Assembly: GCA_014871385.1 (NCBI GenBank)
Contig: CM026433.1
Coordinates: 10,357,433 to 10,421,432, forward strand
Direction: 5' to 3'
From: Ceratodon purpureus
Lineage: Eukaryota > Streptophyta > Bryopsida > Pseudoditrichales > Ditrichaceae
Length of the DNA stretch: 64,000 nt
Shown: piece after piece, positions 36,637 to 48,958 of the stretch
Layout: each line of letters opens with the position of its first letter
Numbering within the stretch: the first letter of the stretch is position 1
The notes under the pieces: generated by a model
Told to the model about the DNA's origin: nothing
Databases searched by the model: none
The model's input: only the letters and a program-made list of their open reading frames with translations
Program-made: the position numbers and the translations under genes

Positions 36637-39600
36637 TCAACCGCTGACTTCTCCAAACCCCCAGCTTCTCCCTGTATACACAATTGACTCATCATCACAG
36701 GGGTAGAGGAAAGCAACGGCCTGCGTCAACGCCTCCAAACGGGATCTACTGACCAGTTCAGATCGTAGGGGAACCCTGCGACACCGTGTACGACCAGAAT
36801 ATACCTGCAACTCAACCGAATACAAAGGGCAATCTACATGTAAAATGATGGTCAATTCAGTGTTCAAATCGCCCTCTAAGGTGTGCGAAAAAAGACGAGG
36901 GTGACCACTTACCTGTGTTGCCTCAGAGGCAACTCTTTTTTTGGAGTTTGCGGATTCGTCCTTATTTTGCGGTCGCTTGGATTGCGCCTTCTTTTCCGGG
37001 GGCGGGGACTTCAGCTTCTTTGAGGCCGCCCGTGTTGAAACTCGAAACTGGTCTGGAATTGCGGGGGGAGGGTCTTCACCAGCAGCCCCCACTGCCGCTA
37101 CTATCCCTTCGACGGCGCCCACTGCCCGCACTGCCGGTGCAACCCCATCACTGGGTGCACGCCTGAGGTCTGTCGCGGGCCACCGAATGAAGTACCCGAT
37201 GGCCTGATTCATGGTCACTACGTCTTCATCTTCTAGTGGGCACTGGAGGTCGTGGTCGTCCTTGATGCTTGTAGTCACCTGCACGGAGAACTCGTCATCG
37301 TCTATTCTCTGGCAGTGGACCGACTCTCCTGGCATTCCGTGCAGCACTCCACAGCCAACCAATGTGGTGAAGGCGTCGTCATAGGCGCTACTCAACAACT
37401 CCACCGCCATTCCTTTGGTGAATGTCCTCTGAAACGCCAACAATGAACATACGAGAACACGGGTTTAGGGTTAACTTTCACGAATGGTTACGTTTTGGTA
37501 ACGTCACTGGAGACAAGAGCGTATGTCATTAGAAACGCAAATTGAAGTCATTACATACGCGATTTTACATCACCCTAAACACAAATACATGTCATGTCTA
37601 ACGCAAATGTCTGTCAAAGAAGACGTGCTGAGGGGAGTGATTCACAGGGAAATGTAACTTCTAACTTAGTTACGACAGAGTTAATATGGAAAAAAAAGCG
37701 TGATCTACGTAGTCATCTACAACGTCAGGTGCCTACGTCATCTGGAGCCGGCTTCTCGGTGGATAGGGTGGCAATCGCAGAGACAACGTCCTGCTCGTCT
37801 GACTGAGGTGAGGAGACCTTGTCCTCCACAGGTGCAGAAACACCGGAAGTGATGTCGTGTGGAACTGGAGCTGGAGAATGTTCGTCGTCGTCTGTCTCCG
37901 ACTCCGAAGCCTCCACATCCTGTTCTGGGCCCCTCTCTTCCGTGGTGGCACCTTCCTCGCGCCCATCGTGCACCATATCCTCGGCTGCATCCGCTTCCTC
38001 CATCGTCCCCGTTGTCGTGAGAGCCCCCTCATCCTGTGTTGCCTGAATACAATCCGAAATGACATCCATCTTCCTCTCTGCTTTCTCCTCCGAAGTCACC
38101 ATAGGTTTGGGGTCGGCAGCATCGTCCCTTGGTATGATGTCATCCTGGGACCGCAACGGCATTGGGGGAGTCTTCGAAGAGGTTGGAGGCGCCACGACTT
38201 CCTCTACTGTGTTGCTGCTGGTCCGTTTAGGCCGGGGTCTTGCTCCAGATTTCCCCTTCTTCGACTTCTGTTTGGGCGGCACGGTCTCCACGACTGGTGG
38301 AGTAGACACCCTCGTGATGTTGGCGTGTAACTCTGTCATCATGTCCTCGATCCTCTTCAGCCTGGAGTCCTGGGCCGCACATAGAGCTTCAAGCTTTTCC
38401 ATCCTCGTCTCCTGAGCACCTGCAAGCTTCTGCTTCCTTGCAGCGGCGCGTTCTTCCAAGTCTCTCTGTCGCATTGCCTTCACCTCCGCAGCAACTTCCG
38501 CTTCTGACGGCTGCCGTCCAAGTCTGATACTCTGCCACAGAAGTTTCCCACTTTGTCAACTCTATAACTCCTAGAAAACCGCAACAGTGCTCGGAAATAG
38601 TGCGCCACATGTAACATTGAACCGTTCAAATACGTTTACTAAGACACAAACATGTTACCTCCCGTCTTGGTGAAACGCAAACTCATGTCACTTGAAACGC
38701 AAGTGACGTGTCAAAGGAAACATTATAAGAAACGCGAAGTACCGTCACTAGTAACACCCACATAAATGTAACTTCAATAACTACCGTCAGGAGAAATGCA
38801 ATGTGAGGGTAGATAACGTAGAATTTTTGTTACTCGAAAGCAGAACTTCACTAGAAACGAAGACAGAGCAGCGAATGAACACTTACCAGCTAGGATAGGC
38901 GTGCAAGGGAGGTTAGTACTCAGAGAGAAGGCCGGAAAACAGCCCAGGATTTCAACATAACACGCATTCACATACTTCTACCTAGAACCGTGAACGTGGA
39001 GTCAGAATAGAATTCAGCCTGGACATTGGACTAGAATGCTACAGCGGAATATGCGACCTCAAAAAACTTACAAGCATTTGGAAAACAGAACTCACTCATG
39101 CAAACAGTTAAAGAGGGTCTCGGCTTTGAGAAAACAGTGGTCGCGTCACAATAATCATAATGTTGTGTCACAAAAAACAAAGACACACGTCATGCACAAA
39201 AAAAACGGACAAACATTAAAAATAAAATCTCAGAAGGCTACCAAAGAGTTGAAGAGGGTCTCGGCTTCGAGAAAACAGTAGTCACGTCACACTAAGCATA
39301 ATATTATGTCACAGAAAACAGAGACACACGTCATGCTGAACATAAACTTACAAACATTAGAGAAAAAGAAACTGAGAAGGCTACCAAACAGTTAGAGAAA
39401 AAGAAACTTAGAAGGGTACCAAACATTAGAGAAAAGGAAACTCAGAAGGCTACCAAACAATTGAAGAGGGTCTCGGCTTTGAGAAAATAATGGTCACGTC
39501 ACAATAAACATAATGTTATGTCACAAAGAACAAAAACACAAGTCATGCCCATCAAAAACTTACAAACATTAGAGAAAATAAAAAATCAGAAGGCTACCAA

Positions 39601-42600
39601 ACAGTTGAAGAGGGTCTCGGCTTTCAGAAAACAGTACTGACGTCACACTAAGCATATAGTTATGCCACAGAAAACAAAGACACACGTCATGGTCAACAAA
39701 AACTCACAAACATTAGAACCCAAAAAAAACTCAGAAGGCTACCAAACAGTTGAAGAGGGTCTCGGCTTTGAGAAAACAGTAGTCACGTCACATTAAACAT
39801 AGTGTTATGTCACAAAAAAGAAAGACACACCTCATGCGCAACAAAGACTTACAAACATTAGAGAAAGAAAAAACTCTGAAGGCTACCAAACAGTTGAAGA
39901 GGGTCTCGGCTTCGAGAAAACAGTAGTCACGTTACACTACGCATAAACGTAGGTCAATGGAAACAAAGACACACGTCAGGCAGAACAGAAACTTACAAAC
40001 ATTAAAAATAAAAAACACATTGGGCTACCAAACAGTTGAACAGGGTCTCGGCTTTGAGAAAACAGTAGTCACGTCACATTAAACATACTGTTATGTCACA
40101 AAAAACAAAGACACACGTCATGCTCAACATAAACTTACAAACATTAGAGAAAAAGAAACTGAGAAGGCTACTAAACAGTTCAAGAGGGTCTCGGCTTCGA
40201 GAAAACAGTAGTCACGTTACACTAAGCATAAACGGAGGTCAATGGAAACAAAGACACACGTCATGCAGAACAGAAACTTACAAACATTAACTCCTAAAAA
40301 ACACATTGGGCTACCAAACAGTTGAGGAGGGTCTCGGCTTTGAGAAAACAGTAGTCACGTTACACTAAGCATAAACGTAGGTCAATGGAAACAAAGACAC
40401 ACGTCATGCACATCAAGAACTTACAAACATCAGAGAAAAAGAAAACTAAGAAGGCTACCAAACAATTGAAGAGGGTCTCGGCTTTGAGAAAACAGTAGCC
40501 ACGTCACATTAAACATAATTTTGTGTCACAAAAAACAAAGACACACGTCATGCTGAACATAAACTTACAAACCTTAGAAATAAAAAACACATTGGGCTAC
40601 CAAACAGTTGAAGAGGGTCTCGGCTTTGAGTAAACAGTAGTCACGTTAAACTAAGCATAAACGGAGGTCAATGGAAACAAAGACACACGTCATGCAGGTA
40701 GGAAACTTACAAACATTAGAAATAAAAAACACATTGGGCTACCAAACAGTTGAAGAGGGTCTCGGCTTTGAGAAAATAGTAGTCACGTCACACTAAGCAT
40801 ATAGTTATGTCACAGAAAACAAAGACACACGTCATGCTCAACAAAAGCTTACAAACATTAGAAGCAAAAAAAAAACTCAGAAGGCTCAACAAAAACTTAC
40901 AAACATTAGAAAGGAAAAAACGCAGAAGGCTACGAAACAGTTAAAGAGGGTTTTGGCTTTGAGAAAACAGTGGTCACGTCAAGTTAAACATAAAATTATG
41001 TCACTGGAAACAAAGACACGCGTCATGCTCAACATAAACGTCACTGAAAACGCCGTGTCAGTAAAAGAGAACGCAAAATGGTGTCACTAGAAACACAATA
41101 TAACTAGAAACGCTGAGAGTGGTAAAGGAACTTACCAGCGCCGACACTGCTGCGATTGATTGGCTCCATGCGTGGCCATGCTTCGAAGGCCGCCCAAGTG
41201 AGATGCTCGACATCATCTGCGACTTCTCTTGGACTGCTGGGTCATCCCGCATCTCCACCAGCTTATCCCAATGCTCTGTGGCTATATCTGGTGGCTTTGA
41301 ATGTCCAAGTCTGATCAGCTTGTTGATAGCAAACTTCACCCTAGTCACGCACCTCGACATCCTCATGTTGAACCATTTCTCACTTAGTTCAGTGCTGTCA
41401 CCGTAGAACTCAAACTCTGTCCGCACTCGCTCAATCAGAGATGCCTTAGCCGCCCTCTGTTGTCCCTTCCAACCCGGTGTTGCAGTCGGATCCAAGGCGC
41501 GTGCGAACTTCTGTAGGGCCGCGTTGAGGAGTGGTTCGTGGGATCCGACTGGCTTGCCATAGCGATCCAATTTGATTCGCATCGGCTCCTTCGGTGACCC
41601 GTCGTCTTCCTCCTCGTACCCCTCCATGTCTTCCTCCTCCTCCATGTCCTCTTCCTCGAACTCCTCCTCCATCTCCTCATCGAATCCACCCTCCTCGGAC
41701 TGAATTGCCTGCGAGCTGTGGGAGTCGCGAGGCATGCTGCGCATGGGCACCCTCCCCGATGCAACGGGGGTGCGAGAGCCCGAGGAACGTCGCCCCACAG
41801 GTGAGGAGATGTCTGATGTAGCACGCCATCGCCTCGGGGGAGTGGCGTCTTCCTCTTCGTCTTGCGATGCTGCCCTGTCCACGCCCCGGAGTCTCTTCAG
41901 AACACCTGCAGGTTTTCTCTGACCTTGTCCCTGAGACGCCTTCCCACCACCCGCAACCCCTGCCTTTGACGTTGGTGGGCATCCTCCGCCCCCTCTCTCC
42001 ATCCAGCCTGTCTCCACGCGCCGGGGCTTGCCGATGTTGCTACGGCTGCGGAGGCGGGACTTCCCTCTCGGATCCTCCAGGTCCTCTTCCATCTCCAACC
42101 GCGAAGCGAATTCTCCTCCAAGCACCGATCGGAGAGCCGCCACCGACAGCGAATTCCTGCGACAAAGAACCTTCGGAGCACGCTGCCTCCACTGTGCAAA
42201 AACCTCGCCTCTGTCCTTCCGATTCTGACAAATGCGAAGATAGAGAAACCCTAATTGGTGAAAGCCGCTCACCTAACTACTGAAATGACGGCCCTGTCCA
42301 TAAACCCTGACAAGAATTACATGGATTTGTACCCTCAACAATTATAATGCGCTAATTGCCAATCAGAAAGTGAGCATAAACTAACAAATTGCAATACCTA
42401 CTCTAACTGATGATACATGAAGACAATGCATAGGTGGATTGGAGAGCACAGACATAGCGATTAGGGTTTAGGGTTTACTCACAGTCTTTGGAAGGGCAGT
42501 CTCCCTCGTGTGCGCTACCTCCGCTCCCTCCCGGTACGACACAGCACTCCTTTGGCGCGTGCTCCGCCTGGGTTGGAAGTCCGACTCCACTGAGGAGGAT

Positions 42601-42800
42601 CGGCGTCTCCTCCGGCTTCGTCGTGCGGTTGGAGCACCGGAGGACCTGATCGACGAACACCCACGTGAAGGAAGCAAGTCTGTGGCGAAGTCCGGGTCAA
42701 AACCTGCGTCCTTCAATCGGAGCGCCACCTCTCTCTTGTTGGCGTCCACGATTGCATCACGGAGGACCTCGTACGCAGGAATTAAGTTGGCTGCCGCCAT
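36637..42800 (-). CDS. CACTA TnpA-like (Ptta/En/Spm) DNA-binding protein
   Basis: Five exons inferred: complement(join(36637..36804, 36913..37428, 37737..38531, 41136..42224, 42483..42800)), 961 residues, all junctions GT-AG and phase 0. Exon 2 (residues 107-469) has a basic low-complexity part, a very acidic run near 288-317 and, at its end, a Ptta/En/Spm-type domain (WDKLVEMRDDPAVQEKSQ ...). That domain continues into exon 3 with LGRQPSEAE, matching the family's G-x-x-P-x-x-AE motif. A coiled coil and a charged tail follow. Exon 4 starts with a DUF8039-like segment (LVGCGVLHG ... MNQAIGYFIRWP). Such proteins bind subterminal motifs and assist transposition. Intron 2 (2.6 kb) contains the tandem repeat array. 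Exon borders rest on consensus only. Confidence 0.75.
39040..41010. repeat. left tandem array, about 13 units of about 143 bp
   Basis: The core GAGGGTCTCGGCTTTGAGAA recurs near 39112, 39254, 39466, 39609, 39753, 39898, 40041, 40183, 40327, 40471, 40612, 40753 and 40946. Most spacings are 141-145 bp. Each unit also has TTACAAACATTAGA, GGCTACCAAACAGTTG, GTCACGTCACACTAAGCAT and GACACACGTCATGC segments. It lies wholly inside intron 2 of the TnpA-like gene. Confidence 0.95.
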
Positions 42801-43229
42801 TTCGAGTATCCTTCTTCATGTTTGATGAGCCGGCTGCCATAAGTGATCTCCACTTGGGGACCCTAAGGGCGTGCGCATGTCAAACTACCCTGCGGTGATC
42901 AGGTAATTATCCCTTACTTCCGTGCTATGAATTGATTGTGCGTTCATGTTTTATTATGTCTTTCCAAACATAATATATCGTCTAGAGAAACGCGAAATCC
43001 TGTCAACTGTAACATGGTATAGTGTCCACCGTAACGTGATGTTAACATAAACTTCTGTCATTTTTAACGTAGTGAAATGTGATATGATGTCATCTATGTT
43101 ACAATGTAATGTCACCTGTGACGAGATTTACTGTCAGCTGCGACGCGTTTTTATGTACCATTTAACATATCCGGAGCTCTTTGATAATGGCTGGTAACTG
43201 TTGTGTGGTTCATGTTTTTGCTTTCCATA
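42801..43229. other. upstream region of the TnpA-like gene
   Basis: About 430 bp with dense AACG and GTCA motifs and no ORF. It is the likely promoter region of the minus-strand TnpA-like gene. Confidence 0.5.
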
Positions 43230-43465
43230 GCCTACATGTGAGTAATCAGAATTAATTAATTAGTCAATGTAAACGGTTAGAAAAAAGGAAACTACGCTAT
43301 TGTTAGTCAATGTTAATGGTTCCCGACTCTGCCTCAACGGCTTGAAGTTGATGCTCAGTGTTACAATGTTTTGGAGATGTTTTATCGTCCAATGCCCTGC
43401 GCCTACGTGTCCGATAATCTAGGGGCTTTTCATAACAAGGATTACTAGGGTATTCTAGTAGGCAT
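43230..43465 (+). repeat. direct repeat copy 1 flanking the right array
   Basis: About 235 bp beginning GAGTAATCAGAATTAATTA and ending GGATTACTAGGGTATTCTAG. It is repeated in the same orientation at 45127-45345 with scattered differences. Together the copies bracket the right tandem array. Confidence 0.9.
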
Positions 43466-43619
43466 GTCGAATTTACTACCTCTAATGTTTTCAGGATGTC
43501 ACATTTTCCATAGATAAGTTCATGGACATGGTCATGGTAACAGCCTCTATGTAGTTAGTAATGCAGGAGCAGTAGTTCCATGAAAATGCATGTAAAGTTT
43601 TAGAGAGAGGTGTACCAGT

Positions 43620-45115
43620 TTTTGTTGAGCATGACGTGTGTCACTGAAGTTGATGACATAACATTATGCTTAGTGTGACGTGACTACTGTTTTCTCATAG
43701 CCGAGACCCTCTTTAACTGTTTCGTAGCCTTCTGATTTTTTATTCTTAATGTTTGTAAGGTTTTGTAGCTCTTGACGGGTTTTTTTTTTTTTGTGACATA
43801 ACATTATGTTTATTATGACGTATCCACTGTTTTCTCAAAGCCGAGACCCTCTTCAACTGTTTCGTAGCCCAATGTGTTTTTTATATTTTTAAATGTTTGT
43901 AAGTTCTTGATGTGCATGACGTGTGTCTTTGTTTCCATTGACCTACGTTTATGCTTAGTGTAACGTGACTACTGTTTTCTCAAAGCCGAGACCCTCTTCA
44001 ACTGTTTGGTAGCCCAATGTGTTTTTTATTTTTAATCTTCCTAAGTTTCCTACCTAGCTGACGAGTGTCTTTGTTTCCATTGACCTCCGTTTATGCTTAG
44101 TGTAACGTGACTACTGTTTACTCAAAGCCGAGACCCTCTTCAACTGTTTGGTAGCCCTATGTGTTTTTTATTTCTAAGGTTTGTAAGTTTATGTTCAGCA
44201 TGACGTGTGTCTTTTTTTTTTTGTGACATAAAATTATGTTTAATGTGACGTGGCTACTGTTTTCTCAAAGCCGAGACCCTCTTCAATTGTTTGGTAGCCT
44301 TCTTAGTTTTCTTTTTCTCTGATGTTTGTAAGTTTTTGATGTGCATGACTTGTGTCTTTGTTCTTTGTGACATAACATTATGTTTATTGTGACGTGACCA
44401 TTATTTTCTCAAAGCCGAGACCCTCTTCAACTGTTTGGTAGCCTTCTGAGTTTTTTTTGGGTTCTAATGTTTGTAACTTTTTGTTGACCATGAGGTGTGT
44501 CTTTGTTTTCTGTGGCATAACTATATGCTTAGTGTGACGTGAGTACTGTTTTCTTAAAGCCGAGACCCTCTTCAACTGTTTGGTAGCCTTCTGTTTTTTT
44601 TTTTTCTTTAATGTTTGTAAGTTTTTGTTGACCATGACGTGTGTCTTTGTTTTCTGTGACATAACTATATGCTTAGTGTGACGTGAGTACTGTTTTCTCA
44701 AAGCCGAGACCCTCTTCAACTGTTTGGTAGCCTTCTGATTTTTATATTTTTAAATGTTTGTGAGTTTTTGTTGTGCAGGACGTGTGTCTTTATTTTTTGT
44801 GACATAACATTATGCTTATTTTGACGTGACCACTGTTTTCTCAAAGCCAAGACCCTCTTCAATTCTTTGGTAGCCTTCTGATTTTTATATTTTTAAATGT
44901 TTGTGAGTTTTTGTTGTGCATGACCTGTGTCTTGTTTTCTGTGACAAAACATTATGTTTATTGTGACGTGACCACTGTTTTCTGGAAGCCGATACCCTCT
45001 TCAACTGTTTTGTAGGATTCTCAGTTTTTTATTCTTAATTTTTGTAAGTTTTTGTTGTGCATGACGTGTGTCTTTGTTTTGTGTGACATAACATTATGTT
45101 TAATGCGACGTGACT
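43620..45115. repeat. right tandem array, about 10 units, inverted relative to the left array
   Basis: The core GCCGAGACCCTCTTCAACTG recurs near 43700, 43840, 43985, 44127, 44270, 44414, 44559, 44703, 44847 and 44988, with a period of 140-145 bp. The unit is the reverse complement of the left-array unit, so the two arrays face each other across the first two exons and promoter of the TnpA-like gene. Confidence 0.95.
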
Positions 45116-45126
45116 AATGTGATGTG

Positions 45127-45345
45127 AGTAATCAGAATTAATTACTTCGACAATGTAATCGGTTAGAAAAAAGGAAACTCTGCTATTGTTAGTCAATGTT
45201 AATGGTTCCCGACTCTGCCTCATCGGATTGAAGTTGATGCTCAGTGTTACAATGTTCTGGAGATGTTTTATCCTCCAATGCCCTGCGCCTACGTGTCCGA
45301 TAATCCAGGGGCTTTTCATTACGAGGATTACTAGGGTATTCTAGT
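45127..45345 (+). repeat. direct repeat copy 2 flanking the right array
   Basis: Matches 43230-43465, starting GAGTAATCAGAATTAATTA and sharing TCAATGTTAATGGTTCCCGA and CAATGCCCTGCGCCTACGTG. It marks the far edge of the right array. Confidence 0.9.
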
Positions 45346-46278
45346 CATTTGTAACGTGATGAAAGGTAACTGAAGACGTGTTGTAATGTTTCCTTTGACG
45401 TCAGATACTGTCCGCGGTGACGCAATGTAACGTCGGTGATGACGTGAAATTAGAGCGTGCGCGAGATTTATTTCATCAAGCTTTGACAGAGGTGAGAATC
45501 CTCAATCCACCACGGAGTCAATTCAGTTATTGCAAGCATAAACCCGAAAATGGCTCTCAAGCTACGTTCTTCTAATGGAATTCTGTTAGACATGCTGCTT
45601 CTAGACAGACGGTCAATAGTGAGGTGTGTTGAGATTATACCGTGACTTCTAACTTTCAAATTGTTTAGCAGGTTCTGGAAGCGGAAAAAGCCCTCTTTCT
45701 CTACAATATGCAAATCAAGAAGAGTCACGTTGCCTAACCAAACATGCCAGGTACGCGCCGGAGAAAAACGTGTAGCCACTGTTAAAGCGATTCATACTTA
45801 GAAGTATGACTACTGTTATCGTAGCAAATTCTACTGTTTTCACGAAAGCTATGACTGTTCTCGGTTATTGATCACACAGAGCGTCAAGTACTGCCTTTTC
45901 TAACGGAATATAACTGTTACTCGCATGTCATTTGTGACGTGACATACAGTTAAACATAATGGATGCTACGTCACTAGTAACGTAGGTATACAGCAAAGGG
46001 ATAAACGAGCAAAGCAGCTTCACTGAATAAATCAAGACAAAGTGATATATCTCTCTCTCTCTACGTTTCATAGTTGTACAGGGAAAACAGCCAATACTTC
46101 GGGTACTGGAGAAAACAGAAGTGAAAACACACTACCAACCACAAAATGATGAACGTAATTACAGTTTTTCTGAAAGGCAGTCCTGTAGTCTGAGATGCTA
46201 TAGCTAATGCCTTTGAATCTAACATAGCCGTATGATTCTCTATGCTATACCAGACCGAGCCCACCTCGCGGCCAACAT
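45346..46278. other. CACTA internal non-coding region
   Basis: Motif-rich sequence (AACG, GTCA). A minus-strand open frame at 45468-45779 (about 100 codons, no ATG at its start) and another at 46061-46297 with a hydrophobic C-terminus have no recognisable domain. They might be exons of an accessory gene but are not called. Confidence 0.35.
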
Positions 46279-46695
46279 CTAGTTTGGTGCGGTACATGAT
46301 CCCTGGCTGGCACTGAAAAAAACTTCAGACGGTGTGTTAACGGGCCCAATCGGAGAAGAACAGTCCGAGGTTCTGAATGAGTGAGACCACAGACGAGAGT
46401 CTCCGGAGTCCTCAGTGACATCCTCCACATTGTCATCGTCGAGGAGAATTGGATTAGCGGGGGAGGCTCCACGGATGCTCGGGGACTGACGGTGGAGACG
46501 TAAGAAGTCGGCCAAATGGATGCCGGACGCTTGCCCTAGATCCAGCACTTCCTGGTAACAGAAATCACTCCAATTGAACTCGTTAGTAAATTGAACAAAA
46601 AAAGCAAGGGCTGGGACATTTGGAAGCTCCACACCATGTGTTAGTTGTCTCAAGTGGACCTCAGACAACCACCTAAAGAACTCGTGCTTCTCCAT
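46279..46695 (-). CDS. hypothetical ORF in the CACTA element
   Basis: Open frame of 138 residues from the ATG at 46695, starting MEKHEFFRWLSEVHLRQL. It has a leucine/phenylalanine-rich first half and an acidic Ser/Asp-rich second half (LLDDDNVEDVTEDSGD). I recognise no domain. It could be one exon of a third element gene or a chance ORF. It lies between the two main transposition genes and runs opposite to Tnp2. Confidence 0.3.
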   Translation of the reverse strand: MEKHEFFRWLSEVHLRQLTHGVELPNVPALAFFVQFTNEFNWSDFCYQEVLDLGQASGIHLADFLRLHRQSPSIRGASPANPILLDDDNVEDVTEDSGDSRLWSHSFRTSDCSSPIGPVNTPSEVFFSASQGSCTAPN

Positions 46696-47904
46696 TTCCA
46701 GTTCGCGGCCAGAACCCTCAAGTCGGAACAGGGAGGAAATGCAGCGGAACAGTGTAGCAGTCAACCTGAACAGCCTCTCTCGGAACTGAAGAAGGGAGGA
46801 AGCAGGAGTTCTCCGCCAAATAACCGATCAGAGCTAAGACAACTACTCTCTACAACTCTCGGGAGGTACGTGATGTGCCATCGCACCCAATGCTGGGAAA
46901 GGAAAGAGGCGCAGGGAGCCCAAGGTCAAATAGGTCCTATGGATTCGCTGTATGTCACTCATGATCTCTCATTTGCGTGAAAATATTACTGCATGCTTCG
47001 AAGGTGATTGGGGTGGAGGTACAGGGGTCAAAATAGAAATCATCACTGTCTAAGAATGCGTACTGAACTAGCTTGTAGAGTTGTACCACGCCTCTAAAAT
47101 TTTCTGAAACCGGAACGTGCATGCAATCTAGTCAGCTGATTGCAGGTACCATATGTACATGAAATCTATTCACTTGATTCCAGATGCCGTGTGTATAGTG
47201 CCCGGGATTGATCCTACAGTCCTCTGCACGTGTGGAATGTGCACTCGTGATATCTCAATCACCATAGAGTAATTTTATAGCTATGTCTGACTGTCTCGTC
47301 TACAGCTAAATATGTGAGGTTCTGTACAAGCACCGGAGGAAGAGTAAGAGGACTCACCGTCCTACGACCCTCCGAGGTGTGAATTGTGCTGACCAGCAGT
47401 AAACGGGGACTGTGGGATTTTCTCATCCTCTGTTGCATTGTCTTTGACGAAAGCGGTATAACGCTATATACTGTCTTCTGTGACACAAATTTAAGTCTTG
47501 TTTAACGCAGTGTACCGTCATTATTGACTTGATAGAACATGATCAACTGTCATGCATAACGCGACATAACGTAATGTTTAACGCGATAAAACAGAAGAAC
47601 GGCATATATTGACCTATTGATAGCCATCGAAATGGACTGGCGTGGTCACAATGGTTCATCGACTCTGACTGCGAGCATTGGATCTAGTAGCCATCTTTGT
47701 CATCTGCCTTGTTTCTCCCAATGTTATTGCTTTGAATTACGGTGTCTGCCCTGTTGAACTGAGTTTGTCATGAAACAGGGATTACGGACATTGATCCTGG
47801 ATTTTTGGACACCCAGAAGAAACAAGACTCCCTGCATCCAGGTAGCAGCCCCACTCTCCACTTACTAAAAAATTCATCGGATGAACATGTTACCAATGTT
47901 ATGA
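46696..47904. other. CACTA internal region without supported gene
   Basis: Mixed sequence with AACG/GTCA motifs at its right end. Short ORFs on either strand lack recognisable features. Confidence 0.35.
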
Positions 47905-48588
47905 ATGCTGTGGGCTTGGTTATATGAGTTGATGGTACGTCATGGCCGGGGTCATTATTCTGCGTCATTGGAAACGCATTCTGTTATCGTAGGAAGTCTA
48001 CTACGGCGTCACATGCGGTCACCTGACGCAGCTTGTAAGCTTCAGGATATGGGCGAGCACAAAGCGGTGAGGTGCCTTAAATGTGTGCAAGATACAAGCA
48101 GTATGGGAATGGTAGAAGAGGAGAGTGAAGTTTGGATTCCGAGTTCTGAAGAGTACGAAGTCATCCATATCCTTTCAAACCTAGATGACTATCTGATCCC
48201 CATTGAAAGGAAAGAGGCTGTGATCAGGAAAGTAGAAAACATGGACACCGTGAATCCTTTGCGTCGAGGCCCATATTCTGAGCTTCGCAGTTCGAGGAAC
48301 ATCCCTAGGATCTCAAGTCCCCGTTGGCCGCCAAAACTGACAAAACTGATTGCTAAAAGAACAATCCGAGGCTCCCCCAATCCATATGCTGGTGCCGTTG
48401 GCGACGGAAAGATGTACGTGTCGCAGTTGCCCAAGTGTACACCGCTGCCTACACCTTCAACCACCTCCGAAGGTGCAGAGAATGCCATCAGTCTTGAAGA
48501 TCACCAGGGCTGGGAGAGACTAGACTTCGATGTTGACAAAGCAATTAGTACAGCTCATGGGCTGTCAGAAGGCTACCAAAATGTTTGA
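47905..48588 (+). CDS. hypothetical protein upstream of Tnp2 in the CACTA element
   Basis: Complete 227-residue ATG-to-stop frame in the same orientation as Tnp2 and ending about 370 bp before its ATG. The middle contains VWIPSSEEYEVIHILSNLDD and a basic Pro-rich segment (PRWPPKLTKLIAKRTIRGSP). I recognise no family. It may be an accessory element gene, a captured host fragment, or an upstream exon set. Its length in a motif-dense region argues mildly for real coding. Confidence 0.45.
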   Translation: MLWAWLYELMVRHGRGHYSASLETHSVIVGSLLRRHMRSPDAACKLQDMGEHKAVRCLKCVQDTSSMGMVEEESEVWIPSSEEYEVIHILSNLDDYLIPIERKEAVIRKVENMDTVNPLRRGPYSELRSSRNIPRISSPRWPPKLTKLIAKRTIRGSPNPYAGAVGDGKMYVSQLPKCTPLPTPSTTSEGAENAISLEDHQGWERLDFDVDKAISTAHGLSEGYQNV

Positions 48589-48958
48589 ACAGTGAGACCC
48601 ATCAGCAACAGCAGCCGTAGCATCCTCTACACAGCCCTGGAAATCTATATATCTCTATGTATAAATGATTTGAGTACATGATATTTCATGGCATAGTTTT
48701 ACGTCATCGAAAACGTGTCTAGACACGATGTAACATATACTGAGACGTCCTGAGGCGACACCAGAAACGCGATATTCTCTTTCTCTGCCGTGTCCGAGAG
48801 TTATTGTTTACGTCACTTTAGACGGCATGTTAGGACTCCTAAAACGCAATGTACTGTCACTTTAAACTTAGTTTGATTAAAGAAGGCTACCTGCGTACGA
48901 ACGGCATTAGTTGTGCAAAGGCTGCATCCTAACCTATCAGAGGGGCGTATGTGCAGAA

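Noticed and set aside
38900..41050. CRISPR array
   Set aside because: Repeats are about 143 bp with no unique spacers, in a plant transposon intron; they are tandem repeats.
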